From: Kitasatospora sp. NBC_00240
GTDB taxonomy: Bacteria > Actinomycetota > Actinomycetes > Streptomycetales > Streptomycetaceae
Reading direction: 5' to 3'
Length of the DNA stretch: 64,000 nucleotides
Assembly: GCF_026342405.1 (NCBI RefSeq)
Contig: NZ_JAPEMU010000001.1
Span: 620,001 to 684,000 of the forward strand
Below the pieces are notes generated by a model. That model saw only the letters and a list, made by a program, of their open reading frames with translations. It was not told the origin of the DNA and searched no databases. This document shows, piece after piece, positions 34,351-43,866 of this stretch. The position numbers and the translations under genes are program-made. Every line of letters starts with the position of its first letter. Position 1 is the stretch's first letter.

Positions 34351-35064
34351 ATGATGTTCGTGAGTACAACGGATCGCGGTCGCACCCGGGGAGACCCCGC
34401 CCACCCCGGCGATGTCGGCCGCCGCGTCGCACACCGCCGTGAGCAACTGGGCCTCACTCGCGAGCAGGTGGCGGTGCGGGCCAGGATGGACGTCAGCTAC
34501 CTCGAGTACCTGGAGTCGCAGCCGGCCGCCGTCGACCTGGAGACGATCACAGGGCTGGCCGGCGCGCTCGGCACCTCGGTCCGGTATCTGCTCGGCGGCG
34601 GACTCGACTCGCCGCCCGGACAGGCCACGCCGCTCCTCCGCCCGGTGGTGGAGGAGCTGCAGCCCTGGGAGTGCTGGGCCAAGATGGAACCGGGTGGCGT
34701 CGGCCGGGTCGCCCGGTCCACGCCCGAGGGTCCACAGGTCCTGCCGGTCAACTACCGCATCCTGGACGGCACCGTGCTCTACCGCACCACCGCGGAGAGC
34801 GCCGCCGCCGCCGCGGTGGGCGAGCGGGTCGCCTTCGAGGTCGACCAGCTCGACGGGGCGTTCGGCGTCGGCTGGAGCGTCCTCGTCACCGGCCGGGCCC
34901 ATCAGGTCACGGAGGCGGATGCCATGGAATGGTTCGGGGAGCACGCCGACCCTCGGCCCTGGGTGGGCGGCCGGCGCGACACCTGGGTGCGGATCCGCCC
35001 CGACAGGATCACCGGACGCGTCATCCGCACCGCCGGGACGACGCCCTCCGACGACACACCGTGA
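34351..35064 (+). CDS. XRE helix-turn-helix plus PPOX-like protein
   Basis: This 237-residue protein has an XRE helix-turn-helix (about 22-80; REQLGLTREQVAVRARMDVS, YLEYLESQPAAV) joined to a PPOX-like split barrel (about 100-225; ECWAKMEPGGVGRVARS, LPVNYRILDGTVLYRTTAES, VGWSVLVTGRAHQV). It is a paralogue of 10185-10865. PPOX domains usually bind a flavin, so it may be a redox-sensitive DNA-binding protein. ATG 34351 follows GGAGAGGG; ATG 34354 and GTG 34360 are alternatives. Its TGA overlaps the GTG of the GH65 gene (GTGA), making the phosphorylase its likely partner or target. Confidence 0.88.
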   Translation: MMFVSTTDRGRTRGDPAHPGDVGRRVAHRREQLGLTREQVAVRARMDVSYLEYLESQPAAVDLETITGLAGALGTSVRYLLGGGLDSPPGQATPLLRPVVEELQPWECWAKMEPGGVGRVARSTPEGPQVLPVNYRILDGTVLYRTTAESAAAAAVGERVAFEVDQLDGAFGVGWSVLVTGRAHQVTEADAMEWFGEHADPRPWVGGRRDTWVRIRPDRITGRVIRTAGTTPSDDTP

Positions 35065-37475
35065 GCGACCGGCACGGACGCTCACGGGGCTCCGCACCCG
35101 CCGATCCCTGGCGACTCGGCTACGAGGGCTTCGACCCGGCCGACGAGGGCGTCCGCGAGGTCCTCTGCGCGGTCGGCAACGGCTACCTGGTCAGCCGCGC
35201 CGCCGCGCCGGAGAGTCACGCCGACGGCGTCCACTACCCCGGGACGTACCTGGCCGGCTGCTACGACCGGACGATCTCCGTGATCGGCGGCCGCACCGTC
35301 GAGAACGAGGACCTGGTCAACTGCCCGAACTGGCTGCCCCTCACCTTCCGGCCGGAGGGGGGTGCCTGGTTCACCGGACCCGCCGCGTCCGAGAGCCTGG
35401 AACTCGATCTGCGCGCCGGCGTACTGACCCGGCGGGCGCTGGTCGTGGACGGGCACGGCCGCCGGACCCGGCTGACGCAGCGCCGGATCGCCAGCCAGGC
35501 CCAGCCGCATCTGCTCGTGCTGGAGACGGAGCTGGTCCCCGAGAACTGGTCCGGCCGGCTGGAGGTCCGCTCAGCGCTCGACGGCGAGGTGTCCAACAGC
35601 GGCGTCGCACGCTACCGGGGCCTGAACGGCCGCCACCTCGTACCGGACGGGCAGGGCGTGGACGCCGACGGCACCCTGTGGCTCCAGGCGGCCGCCACCG
35701 GATCACCGCTGCGCATCGCGCTGGCCGCCCGGACACGCCTGCACCGGGCCGGCGTCCCCCTCCCGGCAGCCCGCACGGACGAGGTCAGAGCGGGCTGGGC
35801 GGCCCAGGTCCTCGTGCTGGAGGCGGTGCGGGGATCACCGGTCACCGTGGAGAAGACGGTCTCGGTGTACACCTCCCGTGACCCGGCGATCGGCGCCCCT
35901 CTGCGCGCCGCCCGGGCACTGGTGCGGCAGGCACCCGGCTTCGGCGACCTCGCCCGTGACCACGCCCTGCGCTGGACGGAGCTGTGGCGCCGCTGCCGGA
36001 TCGACGCGGACTTCGACGGCATCGGCACGGTGCGCCTGCACCTGTTCCACCTGCTGCAGACCTACTCCGAGCACTCCGTCGACCTGGACGTCGGCATCCC
36101 GGCGCGCGGCCTGCACGGCGAGGCCTACCGCGGGCACGTCTTCTGGGACGAACTGTTCGTCCTCCAACTGCTCAACCTGCGGTTCCCCGAACTGGCCGGG
36201 GCGGTGCTGCGCTACCGCCACCGCCGGCTCGACGCCGCCCGGCAGGCCGCCCGTGCCGTGGGCCTGCGCGGCGCGATGTACCCCTGGCAGAGCGCCTCCG
36301 ACGGCCGGGAGGAGTCCCAGCAGCTGCACCTCAACCCGCTCTCCGGGCGCTGGTTGCCCGACCACAGCCACCTCCAGCGCCACGTCGGCTCCGCCGTCGC
36401 CTACAACGTCTGGCAGCACTACCAGGCCACCGGCGACCTGGACTTCCTCGCCGGCACCGGCGCCGAGATGCTGTTGGAGATCGCCCGGTTCTGGTCCTCC
36501 TCGGCCGTGTACGACCCGCACCGCGAGCGGTACTCGATCAGGGGCGTCCTCGGGCCGGACGAGTACCACGACGCCTATCCCTGGTCCGGCCGGCCGGGGC
36601 TGGACGACAACACCTACACCAACGTGCTGGCCTCCTGGGTGCTGGCCCGCGCCCTCGACGCCGTGGGAATCCTGCCCGACTACCGACGCGACGAACTGCT
36701 GGAGCGGCTCGGGCTCGACCAGGGTGAACTCGACCGCTGGCAGGAGGTGAGCCGCCGCCTGCACGTACCCTTCCACGACGGCTTGCTCAGCCAGTTCGAC
36801 GGCTACGAGCGCCTGGCCGAACTCGACTGGGCGGCCTACCGCCGGCGCTACCCCGACCTGCGCCGGCTCGACCGGATCCTGGAGGCCGAGGGAGACACGG
36901 TGAACCGCTACAAGGCGTCGAAGCAGGCCGACGTCCTGATGCTGTTCTACCTGTTCTCCGCGCACGAGGTGCGCGGCCTTCTGCGCCGCCTCGGATATCC
37001 GGCCGGCCACGAGCTGCTGCGCCGCACGACCGACCACTACCTGCGGCGCACCGTCCACGGCTCGACGCTCAGCGCGGTGGTGCACGCCTGGGTCCTGACC
37101 CGCAGCGACCGCCGCGCCTCCTGGAGGTTCTTCCGCGACGCCCTCGACGGCGACCTCACGGACGGGCAGGGCGGGACCACGGCCGAGGGCATCCACCTCG
37201 GCGCCATGGCCGGCACCGTCGACCTCCTGCAGCGCTGCTACACAGGTCTGGAGATCCGCCAGGACACGATCTGGCTCGACCCCCGGCTGCCGTCGGCGAT
37301 CGGCCGGGTGGACCTGGACCTCCGCTACCGCGGCCACTGGGGCATCGCCCTCTCCGTCGACCGCCGCACCGTCGAGGTCAGCCTTCGCGAGAGCCGCCAG
37401 GCCCCCGTCCGGGTCGGCTTCCGGGGCTCGTCGACGACCGTCCGGCCGGGCGGGAGCCACCGGTTCTCACTCTGA
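35061..37475 (+). CDS. Glycoside hydrolase family 65 protein (probable disaccharide phosphorylase)
   Basis: This 804-residue GH65 enzyme belongs to a family that mainly phosphorolyses alpha-glucobioses (trehalose, maltose, kojibiose) to beta-glucose 1-phosphate and glucose. It has an N-terminal beta-sandwich (about 1-270; GNGYLVSRAAAPESH, YPGTYLAGCYDR) and an (alpha/alpha)6 barrel (about 310-690) with GLHGEAYRGHVFWDELFVL, the catalytic-acid region GVLGPDEYHDAYPW (Glu501) and NRYKASKQADVLMLFYLF, then a C-terminal beta domain (GTTAEGIHLGAMAGTVDLLQ). Which disaccharide is used cannot be told; trehalose or maltose are natural candidates since spores store trehalose. It saves one ATP per disaccharide, useful in fermentation. 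Translationally coupled to the XRE-PPOX gene. Confidence 0.9.
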   Translation: MSDRHGRSRGSAPADPWRLGYEGFDPADEGVREVLCAVGNGYLVSRAAAPESHADGVHYPGTYLAGCYDRTISVIGGRTVENEDLVNCPNWLPLTFRPEGGAWFTGPAASESLELDLRAGVLTRRALVVDGHGRRTRLTQRRIASQAQPHLLVLETELVPENWSGRLEVRSALDGEVSNSGVARYRGLNGRHLVPDGQGVDADGTLWLQAAATGSPLRIALAARTRLHRAGVPLPAARTDEVRAGWAAQVLVLEAVRGSPVTVEKTVSVYTSRDPAIGAPLRAARALVRQAPGFGDLARDHALRWTELWRRCRIDADFDGIGTVRLHLFHLLQTYSEHSVDLDVGIPARGLHGEAYRGHVFWDELFVLQLLNLRFPELAGAVLRYRHRRLDAARQAARAVGLRGAMYPWQSASDGREESQQLHLNPLSGRWLPDHSHLQRHVGSAVAYNVWQHYQATGDLDFLAGTGAEMLLEIARFWSSSAVYDPHRERYSIRGVLGPDEYHDAYPWSGRPGLDDNTYTNVLASWVLARALDAVGILPDYRRDELLERLGLDQGELDRWQEVSRRLHVPFHDGLLSQFDGYERLAELDWAAYRRRYPDLRRLDRILEAEGDTVNRYKASKQADVLMLFYLFSAHEVRGLLRRLGYPAGHELLRRTTDHYLRRTVHGSTLSAVVHAWVLTRSDRRASWRFFRDALDGDLTDGQGGTTAEGIHLGAMAGTVDLLQRCYTGLEIRQDTIWLDPRLPSAIGRVDLDLRYRGHWGIALSVDRRTVEVSLRESRQAPVRVGFRGSSTTVRPGGSHRFSL

Positions 37476-37550
37476 GCCCGGCCGCCCGCCACGCGCGGCC
37501 ACGGCCACGGCCACGACCGCTGCCGGCCGGCGCCGACGACACCCGGCGGG

Positions 37551-38372
37551 TCACGGGGCGAGGTCCCGACGGGCCAGGAGCCCGAACGCCGCCGCCACCC
37601 CGGCCAGACCCACGGCGGCGAGCACGCCCGCGGAGAACCACGGCACGGCGCCGTGGGCGAGCGCGTCGCCCGGCGTGTAGTAGTGGAACGGGCTGAGGAA
37701 GCGCAGCGGCGCCGCCTTCGACCAGGCGAGCGCGACGAAGTTCAGGGCGAACCCGACCGCGCCGAACGCGATCGTGGCCCCGACCACCTGGGAGCGGCGG
37801 CGGCCCGCCGCGGACACCGCCAGCGCCGGTCCGGTGAGGCACAGGGTGAAGGCGCAGCCCAGCAGCCCGGCCGCGAACACACCGCTGATCGGCACGGCCC
37901 GGTGCAGCTGCGGTGACAGGGCGACCCCGATCGCCACGGTGGACGTCGCCGCGAGGTTGAGCACCACCGAGGTGATCGCCACGGCCGCGGTGCGTTCGGC
38001 CAGCAGCCGGTTGCGGGAGACGGGCCGGGCCATCAGGAGCTCGATCGTCCCCGACTCCACGTCGGCCGCGACGGCTGCCGCCGTCAGCGCGCCGACCGCG
38101 GTCAGCTGGATCGCGATCCAGAACGGGTGGGTGAGCCCGGCGCCGAGCAGCCCGGGGTAGCTGGCGATCGACACGTCGCCGCTGGACCCGCTGAACGCCC
38201 GGAACGCGCTGGGCGGTGTGCGCCCGCCGCCGGCGAAGAGCTGGGCCGGCGAGAGCGTGTCGGCGATGACCACGATGAGGGTCTCGAAGACCACCATGCC
38301 CAGGACAAGGGCGACCAGCATCCGCCGGCGCCGGTACAGGGCCAGCCCGAGCAGCGGGAAGCGGCTGCTCAC
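37551..38372 (-). CDS. ABC transporter permease
   Basis: This 273-residue membrane protein has about six transmembrane helices (around 18-40, 85-105, 125-150, 165-190, 200-220, 240-262) and the typical ESGTIELLMARPVSRNRLL cytoplasmic segment of ABC-2-type exporter permeases, where the family has S-G-T-x-E-x-L-L-x-x-P-V-S-R. The GTG start overlaps the ATPase stop (GTGA), so the two form one exporter. The substrate is unknown. It converges with GH65 across 75 bp. Confidence 0.9.
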   Translation of the reverse strand: MSSRFPLLGLALYRRRRMLVALVLGMVVFETLIVVIADTLSPAQLFAGGGRTPPSAFRAFSGSSGDVSIASYPGLLGAGLTHPFWIAIQLTAVGALTAAAVAADVESGTIELLMARPVSRNRLLAERTAAVAITSVVLNLAATSTVAIGVALSPQLHRAVPISGVFAAGLLGCAFTLCLTGPALAVSAAGRRRSQVVGATIAFGAVGFALNFVALAWSKAAPLRFLSPFHYYTPGDALAHGAVPWFSAGVLAAVGLAGVAAAFGLLARRDLAP

Positions 38373-39298
38373 GGCGGTGACCCCGGGTCGGCGTGCCGGT
38401 AGAGGTCGAGGAACGCCTCCTCCAGGCCGGCCTCCTCCACCGCCAGGTCGGCCACGGGGAGGGCCAGCAGGCCGCGCAGCGCGTCCACCACCTGGCGGGG
38501 CGGCACCAGGAGTTCGACCTGGTCACCGTTCCAACGCGGCGACCAGCGCTCCGCCCCGCCGAGCGGGCGGGGCCCGCGGCCGTCGGTGAAGGTCAACCGG
38601 ATCTTCCTCGCCCGCGCTTCACGCAGGGCCGCGACGCTCTCCACCGTCACCAGCCTGCCGTCCCGGATGATCGCCACCCGGCCGCAGGTCCGCTGCACCT
38701 CGGGCAGGACGTGGCTGGAGAGCAGGACGGTACGACCGGCCGCCCGCGCCTCGGCCAGCAGTTCGAAGAAGGTCTCCTGGACCAGCGGGTCAAGGCCCTC
38801 GGTCGGCTCGTCCAGCACCACGAGGTCGGGGTCGTGCTGGAGAGCCTGCACCAGGCCGAGCTTCTGCTTCATGCCGCGCGAGTACTCCTGGACGGTGCGG
38901 CGCAGGTCGGAATCCGGCAGGGCGAGGCGCTCACACAGCTCCGCGCGGCGGGGTGTCGGGGCGCCCTGCAGATCGGCGAGCAGCCGGAGGGATCGGTGGC
39001 CGGTCAGTTCCGGGTAGAGGCGCAGCTCGCCGGGCAGGTAGCCGAGCGCGGGGGCGAGTCGGCGGTGGTCGGTGACGGGGTCCAGGCCCAGTGCCCGGAC
39101 CCGCCCCTCGGTGGGCCGCAGCAGGCCGATCAGGCAGCGCAGCGTGGTGGTCTTGCCGGCCCCGTTCGGTCCGAGGAAGCCGAAGACCTCGCCGGCGGCC
39201 ACGGTGAGGTCGAGCTGCTCGACGCCGACCGTCGGTCCGTAGCGCTTGGTCAGCGAACTGATCTCGATCGCGGGCACCGGGGTGGGCACGGGACGCAC
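38369..39298 (-). CDS. ABC transporter ATP-binding protein
   Basis: This 309-residue ABC ATPase has Walker A GPNGAGKTTT (about 44-53), Q-loop region LGYLPGELRLYPEL, signature EYSRGMKQKLGLVQAL, Walker B LVVLDEPTEGLDP and switch His in LLSSHVLPEVQ. The last ~90 residues are a DUF4162-like C-terminal extension as in antibiotic-resistance and natA-type exporters. The GTG start at 39298 has GGGGGAGC upstream. The substrate cannot be deduced. It is transcribed leftward from next to the flavodoxin gene, whose stop is only 12 bp away, so it may lie on the flavodoxin transcript. Confidence 0.92.
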   Translation of the reverse strand: MRPVPTPVPAIEISSLTKRYGPTVGVEQLDLTVAAGEVFGFLGPNGAGKTTTLRCLIGLLRPTEGRVRALGLDPVTDHRRLAPALGYLPGELRLYPELTGHRSLRLLADLQGAPTPRRAELCERLALPDSDLRRTVQEYSRGMKQKLGLVQALQHDPDLVVLDEPTEGLDPLVQETFFELLAEARAAGRTVLLSSHVLPEVQRTCGRVAIIRDGRLVTVESVAALREARARKIRLTFTDGRGPRPLGGAERWSPRWNGDQVELLVPPRQVVDALRGLLALPVADLAVEEAGLEEAFLDLYRHADPGSPP

Positions 39299-39310
39299 GC
39301 TCCCCCGGAC

Positions 39311-39820
39311 CTATTCCGGGCCCTGGGAGCGCAGCTCGTTCCCGATCTCGTGGGCCCAGGTCCGGATGCGTTCCGGATTCCGGAAGTCGCCGCCCTTGCC
39401 GTGCTTGACCATGGTGCGGGCGATCCAGCCGGGGGTCTCGGAGGTGAGGCTGCCGCCGAAGGTGGCATGCCCGCGGGCGTGCAGGTGTTCCATCGTCCTG
39501 GCCGCGCCGGGCACCGGCGGGATGTCGTGCTGCTCGGCGGAACTGTCCACCGGGCCGCTGCTGAACAGCCAGACCGGGCGGTGGGCGAGGGCGTCGGCGT
39601 TGCGGTCGGCGCACCGCAGGGCGTCACGCTGCCAGTGGCCCGCGTAGAGCGAGCTGCCCAGGACGACGGCGTCGAACCCCGTCACGTCCTGGACCTCCGA
39701 GGCGGGGCGGACCTCCGCGTCGAACCCGTCCTGCTCCAGCGTGCGACCGATCTCGTCGGCGATGCCGCCGGTGGCGCCGTGCTTGCTTCCGTAGGCCACG
39801 AGGATCCTCTGCTTCTTCAT
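39311..39820 (-). CDS. Flavodoxin-domain protein (HemG-like)
   Basis: This 169-residue flavodoxin-fold protein has the N-terminal FMN phosphate loop [18 protein letters not shown], the second flavin loop [12 protein letters not shown], and the C-terminal region [20 protein letters not shown] typical of the menaquinone-dependent protoporphyrinogen oxidase/HemG-like subgroup. It may be a low-potential electron carrier or oxidase working without oxygen. The ATG at 39820 has GGAGG six bases upstream; the open frame to 39922 is unsupported. It is divergent from the USP/ATPase pair, with a perfect DevR-type palindrome between them. Confidence 0.88.
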   Translation of the reverse strand: MKKQRILVAYGSKHGATGGIADEIGRTLEQDGFDAEVRPASEVQDVTGFDAVVLGSSLYAGHWQRDALRCADRNADALAHRPVWLFSSGPVDSSAEQHDIPPVPGAARTMEHLHARGHATFGGSLTSETPGWIARTMVKHGKGGDFRNPERIRTWAHEIGNELRSQGPE

Positions 39821-39925
39821 GGCGGCCCTCCTGCGGGTGGCGGACGCGGTTTGTGGCCGTTCGGCCGACAGGTCCAGGGTGGACCTGCACAGGAGTCCTG
39901 GCCAGGGCCGCCCGCCCTGCACCCG

Positions 39926-39939
39926 GGGCCGGTCGGCCC
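39926..39939. promoter_or_regulatory. Candidate DevR/OsdR box
   Basis: GGGCCGGTCGGCCC, a perfect 6-2-6 inverted repeat in the 201-bp divergent gap, 106 bp from the flavodoxin start and 83 bp from the USP start. Identical to 26673-26686. Confidence 0.65.
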
Positions 39940-40021
39940 TGCCCCTCGGCGCCGGCCGCGCCTACGGTACGAGCAGGGCCCGGATTCGGCGGGCCGCCCC
40001 GCGATCCCCGGTGGAGGAGCC

Positions 40022-40900
40022 ATGGCACCCGGCAGCGCACGGCGCCCGATCGTCCTCGGCGTGGACGCGGGAGGCCCCGGTCTGCTCGCCACCTCATGGG
40101 CCGCCGACGAGGCGGACCGCCGTCGACTGCCCCTGCTGATGGTCCATGCCGTGCCGCAACCGGGCTCCGACCGGCGCGGCTTCGAGAAGCGATACCACGA
40201 GGAGCTTCGCGCCGACGGACGGGCGGCGCTGGACAAGGCCGCGGCCCTCGCGGGCGAACGGCATCCGCGGCTGGAGCTGGCCACCACCCTGGTGGACGGC
40301 AATCCGGGCCAGGTTCTCTGTCAGAAGTCGGCAGGGGCCGAACTCGTCGTACTCGGCTCGCGCCGGCTCACCCGCGCCGAGGAGTTCCTCAGCACCTCTT
40401 CGGTGGCCGTCCCGGTCAGCGCGCAGGCCACCTGCCCGGTGGTGGTCGTACGCGAGCCCGAGCACGTCACCCAGGACCCGCCCTACCTCGTGGTCGGCGT
40501 GGACGGCAGCCCGTCGTCGGCCGCGGCCGTCGAGGTCGCCTTCGACCTGGCGGCCCGGCGCGGAGCCGCCCTGCGTGCCGTCTGGGTACGGCAGTCCCGG
40601 CCCTTCGACCGGGCCGACGGACTCCAAGCCGACCAGGAGCCCAGGCGGCTGCTGACCGAGACCACCGCCGGCCGCTCCGCCAGGTACCCCGACGTGAGAC
40701 TGACCCACGAAGTGATCCACGGCCACCCCGTCGAGGAGCTGGCCAAGGCCTCGCAGCACGCGCTGGCCGTCGTGGTGGGGCGCCGGGGACGCGGCGGATT
40801 CACCGGCATGCGCCTCGGCTCCGTGCCGCACGGCCTCCTGCACCACGCCCGCTGCCCGATCGTCACGGTGCCCCGGCCGACGGGCGAACCGGGCAGATGA
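40022..40900 (+). CDS. Tandem-domain universal stress protein
   Basis: This 292-residue double USP has domain 1 ([18 protein letters not shown]) with the altered loop [17 protein letters not shown]; domain 2 ([20 protein letters not shown], about 155-290) has a full ATP-type loop [21 protein letters not shown] and CPIVTVP. Here the second domain is the more canonical one, the reverse of the other double USPs in the window. The ATG follows GGAGGAGCC. Its stop overlaps the ATG of a P-type ATPase (ATGA), so the USP and the pump are made together; mycobacterial Rv1996 (USP) and ctpF (Rv1997) are adjacent in the same way in the DosR regulon. Confidence 0.92.
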   Translation: MAPGSARRPIVLGVDAGGPGLLATSWAADEADRRRLPLLMVHAVPQPGSDRRGFEKRYHEELRADGRAALDKAAALAGERHPRLELATTLVDGNPGQVLCQKSAGAELVVLGSRRLTRAEEFLSTSSVAVPVSAQATCPVVVVREPEHVTQDPPYLVVGVDGSPSSAAAVEVAFDLAARRGAALRAVWVRQSRPFDRADGLQADQEPRRLLTETTAGRSARYPDVRLTHEVIHGHPVEELAKASQHALAVVVGRRGRGGFTGMRLGSVPHGLLHHARCPIVTVPRPTGEPGR

Positions 40901-43836
40901 GGACCGCCGGCCCCGGCACCCTGCGGCAGGCCACGGACCGGCCGCCGGACGGCGGGGACACGCCGGACCCACGTGAGCCGGTCGCCCTGCTCTTCCGGGA
41001 CCTGCGCACCTCGGCGCGGGGCCTGGCGGATCGCGAGGCGGCCCGCCGCCAGGCCGTGTACGGCCCCAACACCCTGACCGCGCGCGGCGGACGGCGCTGG
41101 CCCCGGGAACTCGCACAGCAGTTCACCCACCCGCTCGCCCTGCTGCTGGCGCTCGCGGCGGTCCTCGCCGCCGTCAGCGGGGCGCCGGCCCTCGCGGTGG
41201 CGATCGTTGCCGTGATCCTGCTGAACGCCGCGCTCGCCTTCGCGCAGGAGCAGCAGGCCGAGAAGGCCGTGGAGGCTCTGGCCGCCTTCCTCCCGGAGCA
41301 GGCGAGCGTGATCCGCGACGGCGTGCGACGGGACGTGGCGGCCACCTCGCTGGTCCCCGGGGACGTGCTGGTGGTCGAGGAGGGCGAGCGGATCTCCGCC
41401 GACGCCCGGCTGCTGTCCGGCGGTGTGGAGGTGGACCTCTCGGCGTTGACGGGTGAGTCGGTGCCGGTGTTCCGCTCGGCGGAGCCGGTGGACGTCGAGG
41501 GTTCCCTGCTGGACGCCCGTGACCTGCTCTTCTCCGGGACGGCCTGCACCGGTGGCCAGGCGCAGGCGGTGGTCACCGCCACCGGGATGCACACCGAGCT
41601 GGGCAGGATCGCGGCGCTGAGCCAGCGCACCCGGCGTGAGGAGAGCCCGCTGGAGCGCCAGGTCAAGCGGGCCGCCCGGCTGATCGCGCTGGTGGCGATC
41701 GGGGTGGGGCTCGCCTTCCTGCCGATCGGCCTCGCCGCCGGCCTGTCACTCGCCGCCGCGGTGAGTTTCGCGATCGGCCTGCTGGTCGCCAACGTGCCCG
41801 AGGGACTACTGCCGACGATCACCCTGTCGCTGGCCTCCGGTGTGCGGGACCTGGCCCGGCGCGGGGCCGTGGTCAAGCGCCTCTCCGCCGTCGAGACCCT
41901 GGGTTCCACGACGGTCGTCTGCACCGACAAGACGGGGACGCTGACCGAGAACCGGATGCTGGCCACGGCCGTCTGGACGCCGGGCGGAGAGTGCGCCGTC
42001 GATGTCCCGGCGGCCGCGCCGCCGGAGGTCCGGCTGCTGGCCGCCGCGGCGGCGGCCTGCACGACTGCCCACCCGGAGGCCGGTCACGGCGACCCCACCG
42101 AGCTTGCCCTGCTCGACCTGGCCGACCGGCTCGCGACCGCGCGACCGCCCGCGCAGCGTGACCTCGACCGGCGGGCACTCTTCCGGTTCGATCCCCGGAT
42201 CAAGCTGATGACGACGGCGGACTTCGAGGACGGCACGGTCGTCCTGCACACCAAGGGCGCGCCCGAGGAGGTCCTCGCCCACGCCGACCGCCTCCTCGAC
42301 CGGGATTCGCAACGGCCGCTCACGCCCGCCGACCGGACCGAGGTGGTCCGCGCCGTCGGCACCCTGGCGGCCCGGGGGCTGCGGGTGATCGGCGTGGCCC
42401 GGCGGCCGCTGCCACCCGGTGAGGCGCCCCCCGACCGGCGCGAGGACGCCGAGCGGAACCTGTGCCTGGTGGGCCTGATCGCGATGGCCGACCCGGCCCG
42501 GCCCGAGGTCGCGGGCGCGATCACCCTCGCCCACCGCGCCGGGATCACCGTCCACGTGGTCACCGGCGACAACGGCCTGACCGCCGCCGCCATCGCCGGC
42601 CAGGTGGGCATCGGCCGTCTCGGCTCCCGCATCGTCACCGGAACCGAGCTGGCGGCCATGGGCGAGCGGGAGCTGGACACGCTGCTCGCCCGCGGCGAGG
42701 AGGTGATCTTCGCCCGCACCTCCCCCGAGGCCAAACTGCGGATCGCGGACGCGCTGCGCGCCGAAGGCCACACGGTCGCGATGACCGGCGACGGGGTGAA
42801 CGACGCACCCGCCCTGCGGCGGGCCGACATCGGCGTCGCCATGGGACGCTCCGGCACGGATGTCGCCCGTGAGTCCGCCACCATGGTGCTCACCGACGAC
42901 AACTTCGCCACCATCGTCGCGGCCGTCGAGGCCGGCCGGCGGACGTACGACAACATCCGCAAGTTCATCGTCTACATCTTCGCCCACGCCGTCCCCGAGG
43001 TGGTGCCCTTCCTCGTCTTCGCCCTCGCGGGCGGCACGATTCCGCTGCCCCTCACGGTGATGCAGATCCTGGCCGTCGACCTGGGCACCGACACCCTCCC
43101 CGCGCTCGCGCTGGGCCGTGAACGCGCCGAACCCGGCCTGATGGACCGCCCGCCGCGCCCGCGGGGCGAGAAGGTGATCCAGCGCGCCATGCTGGTCCGG
43201 GCCTGGGGCTTGCTCGGTCTGGTCTCGGCCTGCCTGGTGATGGGCGGCTTCCTGCTCACCCTGACCCTGGGCGGCTGGCACCCCGGCGACCCGACCGGCC
43301 CCGGCACGGCCCTGCACCTGACGTACCGGCAGGCCACCACGGTCACCTGGCTCGGTATCGTCGCCTGCCAGATCGGCACCGCCTTCGCCGCTCGCACCGA
43401 GCGCGCCTCGCTGCGTTCCATCGGTGTCCTGAGCAACCGGCAGTTGCTCGTCGGCATCGGGTTCTCGCTCGCCTTCGCCGCGACGATCGTCTACGTCCCC
43501 CTGCTGCACCACGTGTTCGGCACGGAGGCGCTCAGCCCCGCTCAACTGGCGATCGTGGCACCGTTCCCGTTCGTCGTCTGGGGCGCGGACGAGCTGCGCA
43601 GGGCTCTGGTGCGCCGTCGCACGGCCGCTCCCGCGAGGCCGGCGGCCGTCGCACCCGCTCCGGCGCACGCCGCCGTCGCGGCTTCGGGGCACCACCCGGT
43701 CGCCGTCCTGCTGGCCCGCCACGGCTGGAGCGCCCACCGGCTCCACCACGCGCTCGGGGTCAGCGAGCAGGCCGCGGAGGAGATCGTCTCCCATGCCCGT
43801 CAGGTGGCCGCCGAACACGGTCGCCCGCCGCCCTGA
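40897..43836 (+). CDS. CtpF-like cation-transporting P-type ATPase
   Basis: This 979-residue P2-type ATPase has an N-terminal cation-ATPase domain ([19 protein letters not shown]), actuator TGES in [12 protein letters not shown], phosphorylated Asp344 in [15 protein letters not shown], hinge [16 protein letters not shown], and about ten membrane helices. The M4 motif is [18 protein letters not shown] is the Na+,K+-ATPase form, whereas Ca2+ pumps usually have IPEG(L/M)P, so the ion could be Ca2+, Na+ or K+. The last ~75 residues are an Ala/Pro-rich linker plus a helical segment ([20 protein letters not shown]) unlike normal P-ATPase ends. Start overlaps the USP stop. It matches CtpF (Rv1997) of the DosR regulon in context. 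Confidence 0.93.
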   Translation: MRTAGPGTLRQATDRPPDGGDTPDPREPVALLFRDLRTSARGLADREAARRQAVYGPNTLTARGGRRWPRELAQQFTHPLALLLALAAVLAAVSGAPALAVAIVAVILLNAALAFAQEQQAEKAVEALAAFLPEQASVIRDGVRRDVAATSLVPGDVLVVEEGERISADARLLSGGVEVDLSALTGESVPVFRSAEPVDVEGSLLDARDLLFSGTACTGGQAQAVVTATGMHTELGRIAALSQRTRREESPLERQVKRAARLIALVAIGVGLAFLPIGLAAGLSLAAAVSFAIGLLVANVPEGLLPTITLSLASGVRDLARRGAVVKRLSAVETLGSTTVVCTDKTGTLTENRMLATAVWTPGGECAVDVPAAAPPEVRLLAAAAAACTTAHPEAGHGDPTELALLDLADRLATARPPAQRDLDRRALFRFDPRIKLMTTADFEDGTVVLHTKGAPEEVLAHADRLLDRDSQRPLTPADRTEVVRAVGTLAARGLRVIGVARRPLPPGEAPPDRREDAERNLCLVGLIAMADPARPEVAGAITLAHRAGITVHVVTGDNGLTAAAIAGQVGIGRLGSRIVTGTELAAMGERELDTLLARGEEVIFARTSPEAKLRIADALRAEGHTVAMTGDGVNDAPALRRADIGVAMGRSGTDVARESATMVLTDDNFATIVAAVEAGRRTYDNIRKFIVYIFAHAVPEVVPFLVFALAGGTIPLPLTVMQILAVDLGTDTLPALALGRERAEPGLMDRPPRPRGEKVIQRAMLVRAWGLLGLVSACLVMGGFLLTLTLGGWHPGDPTGPGTALHLTYRQATTVTWLGIVACQIGTAFAARTERASLRSIGVLSNRQLLVGIGFSLAFAATIVYVPLLHHVFGTEALSPAQLAIVAPFPFVVWGADELRRALVRRRTAAPARPAAVAPAPAHAAVAASGHHPVAVLLARHGWSAHRLHHALGVSEQAAEEIVSHARQVAAEHGRPPP

Positions 43837-43866
43837 CCGGGCGGGCGGGCTTCGGGCGCGGGACGG

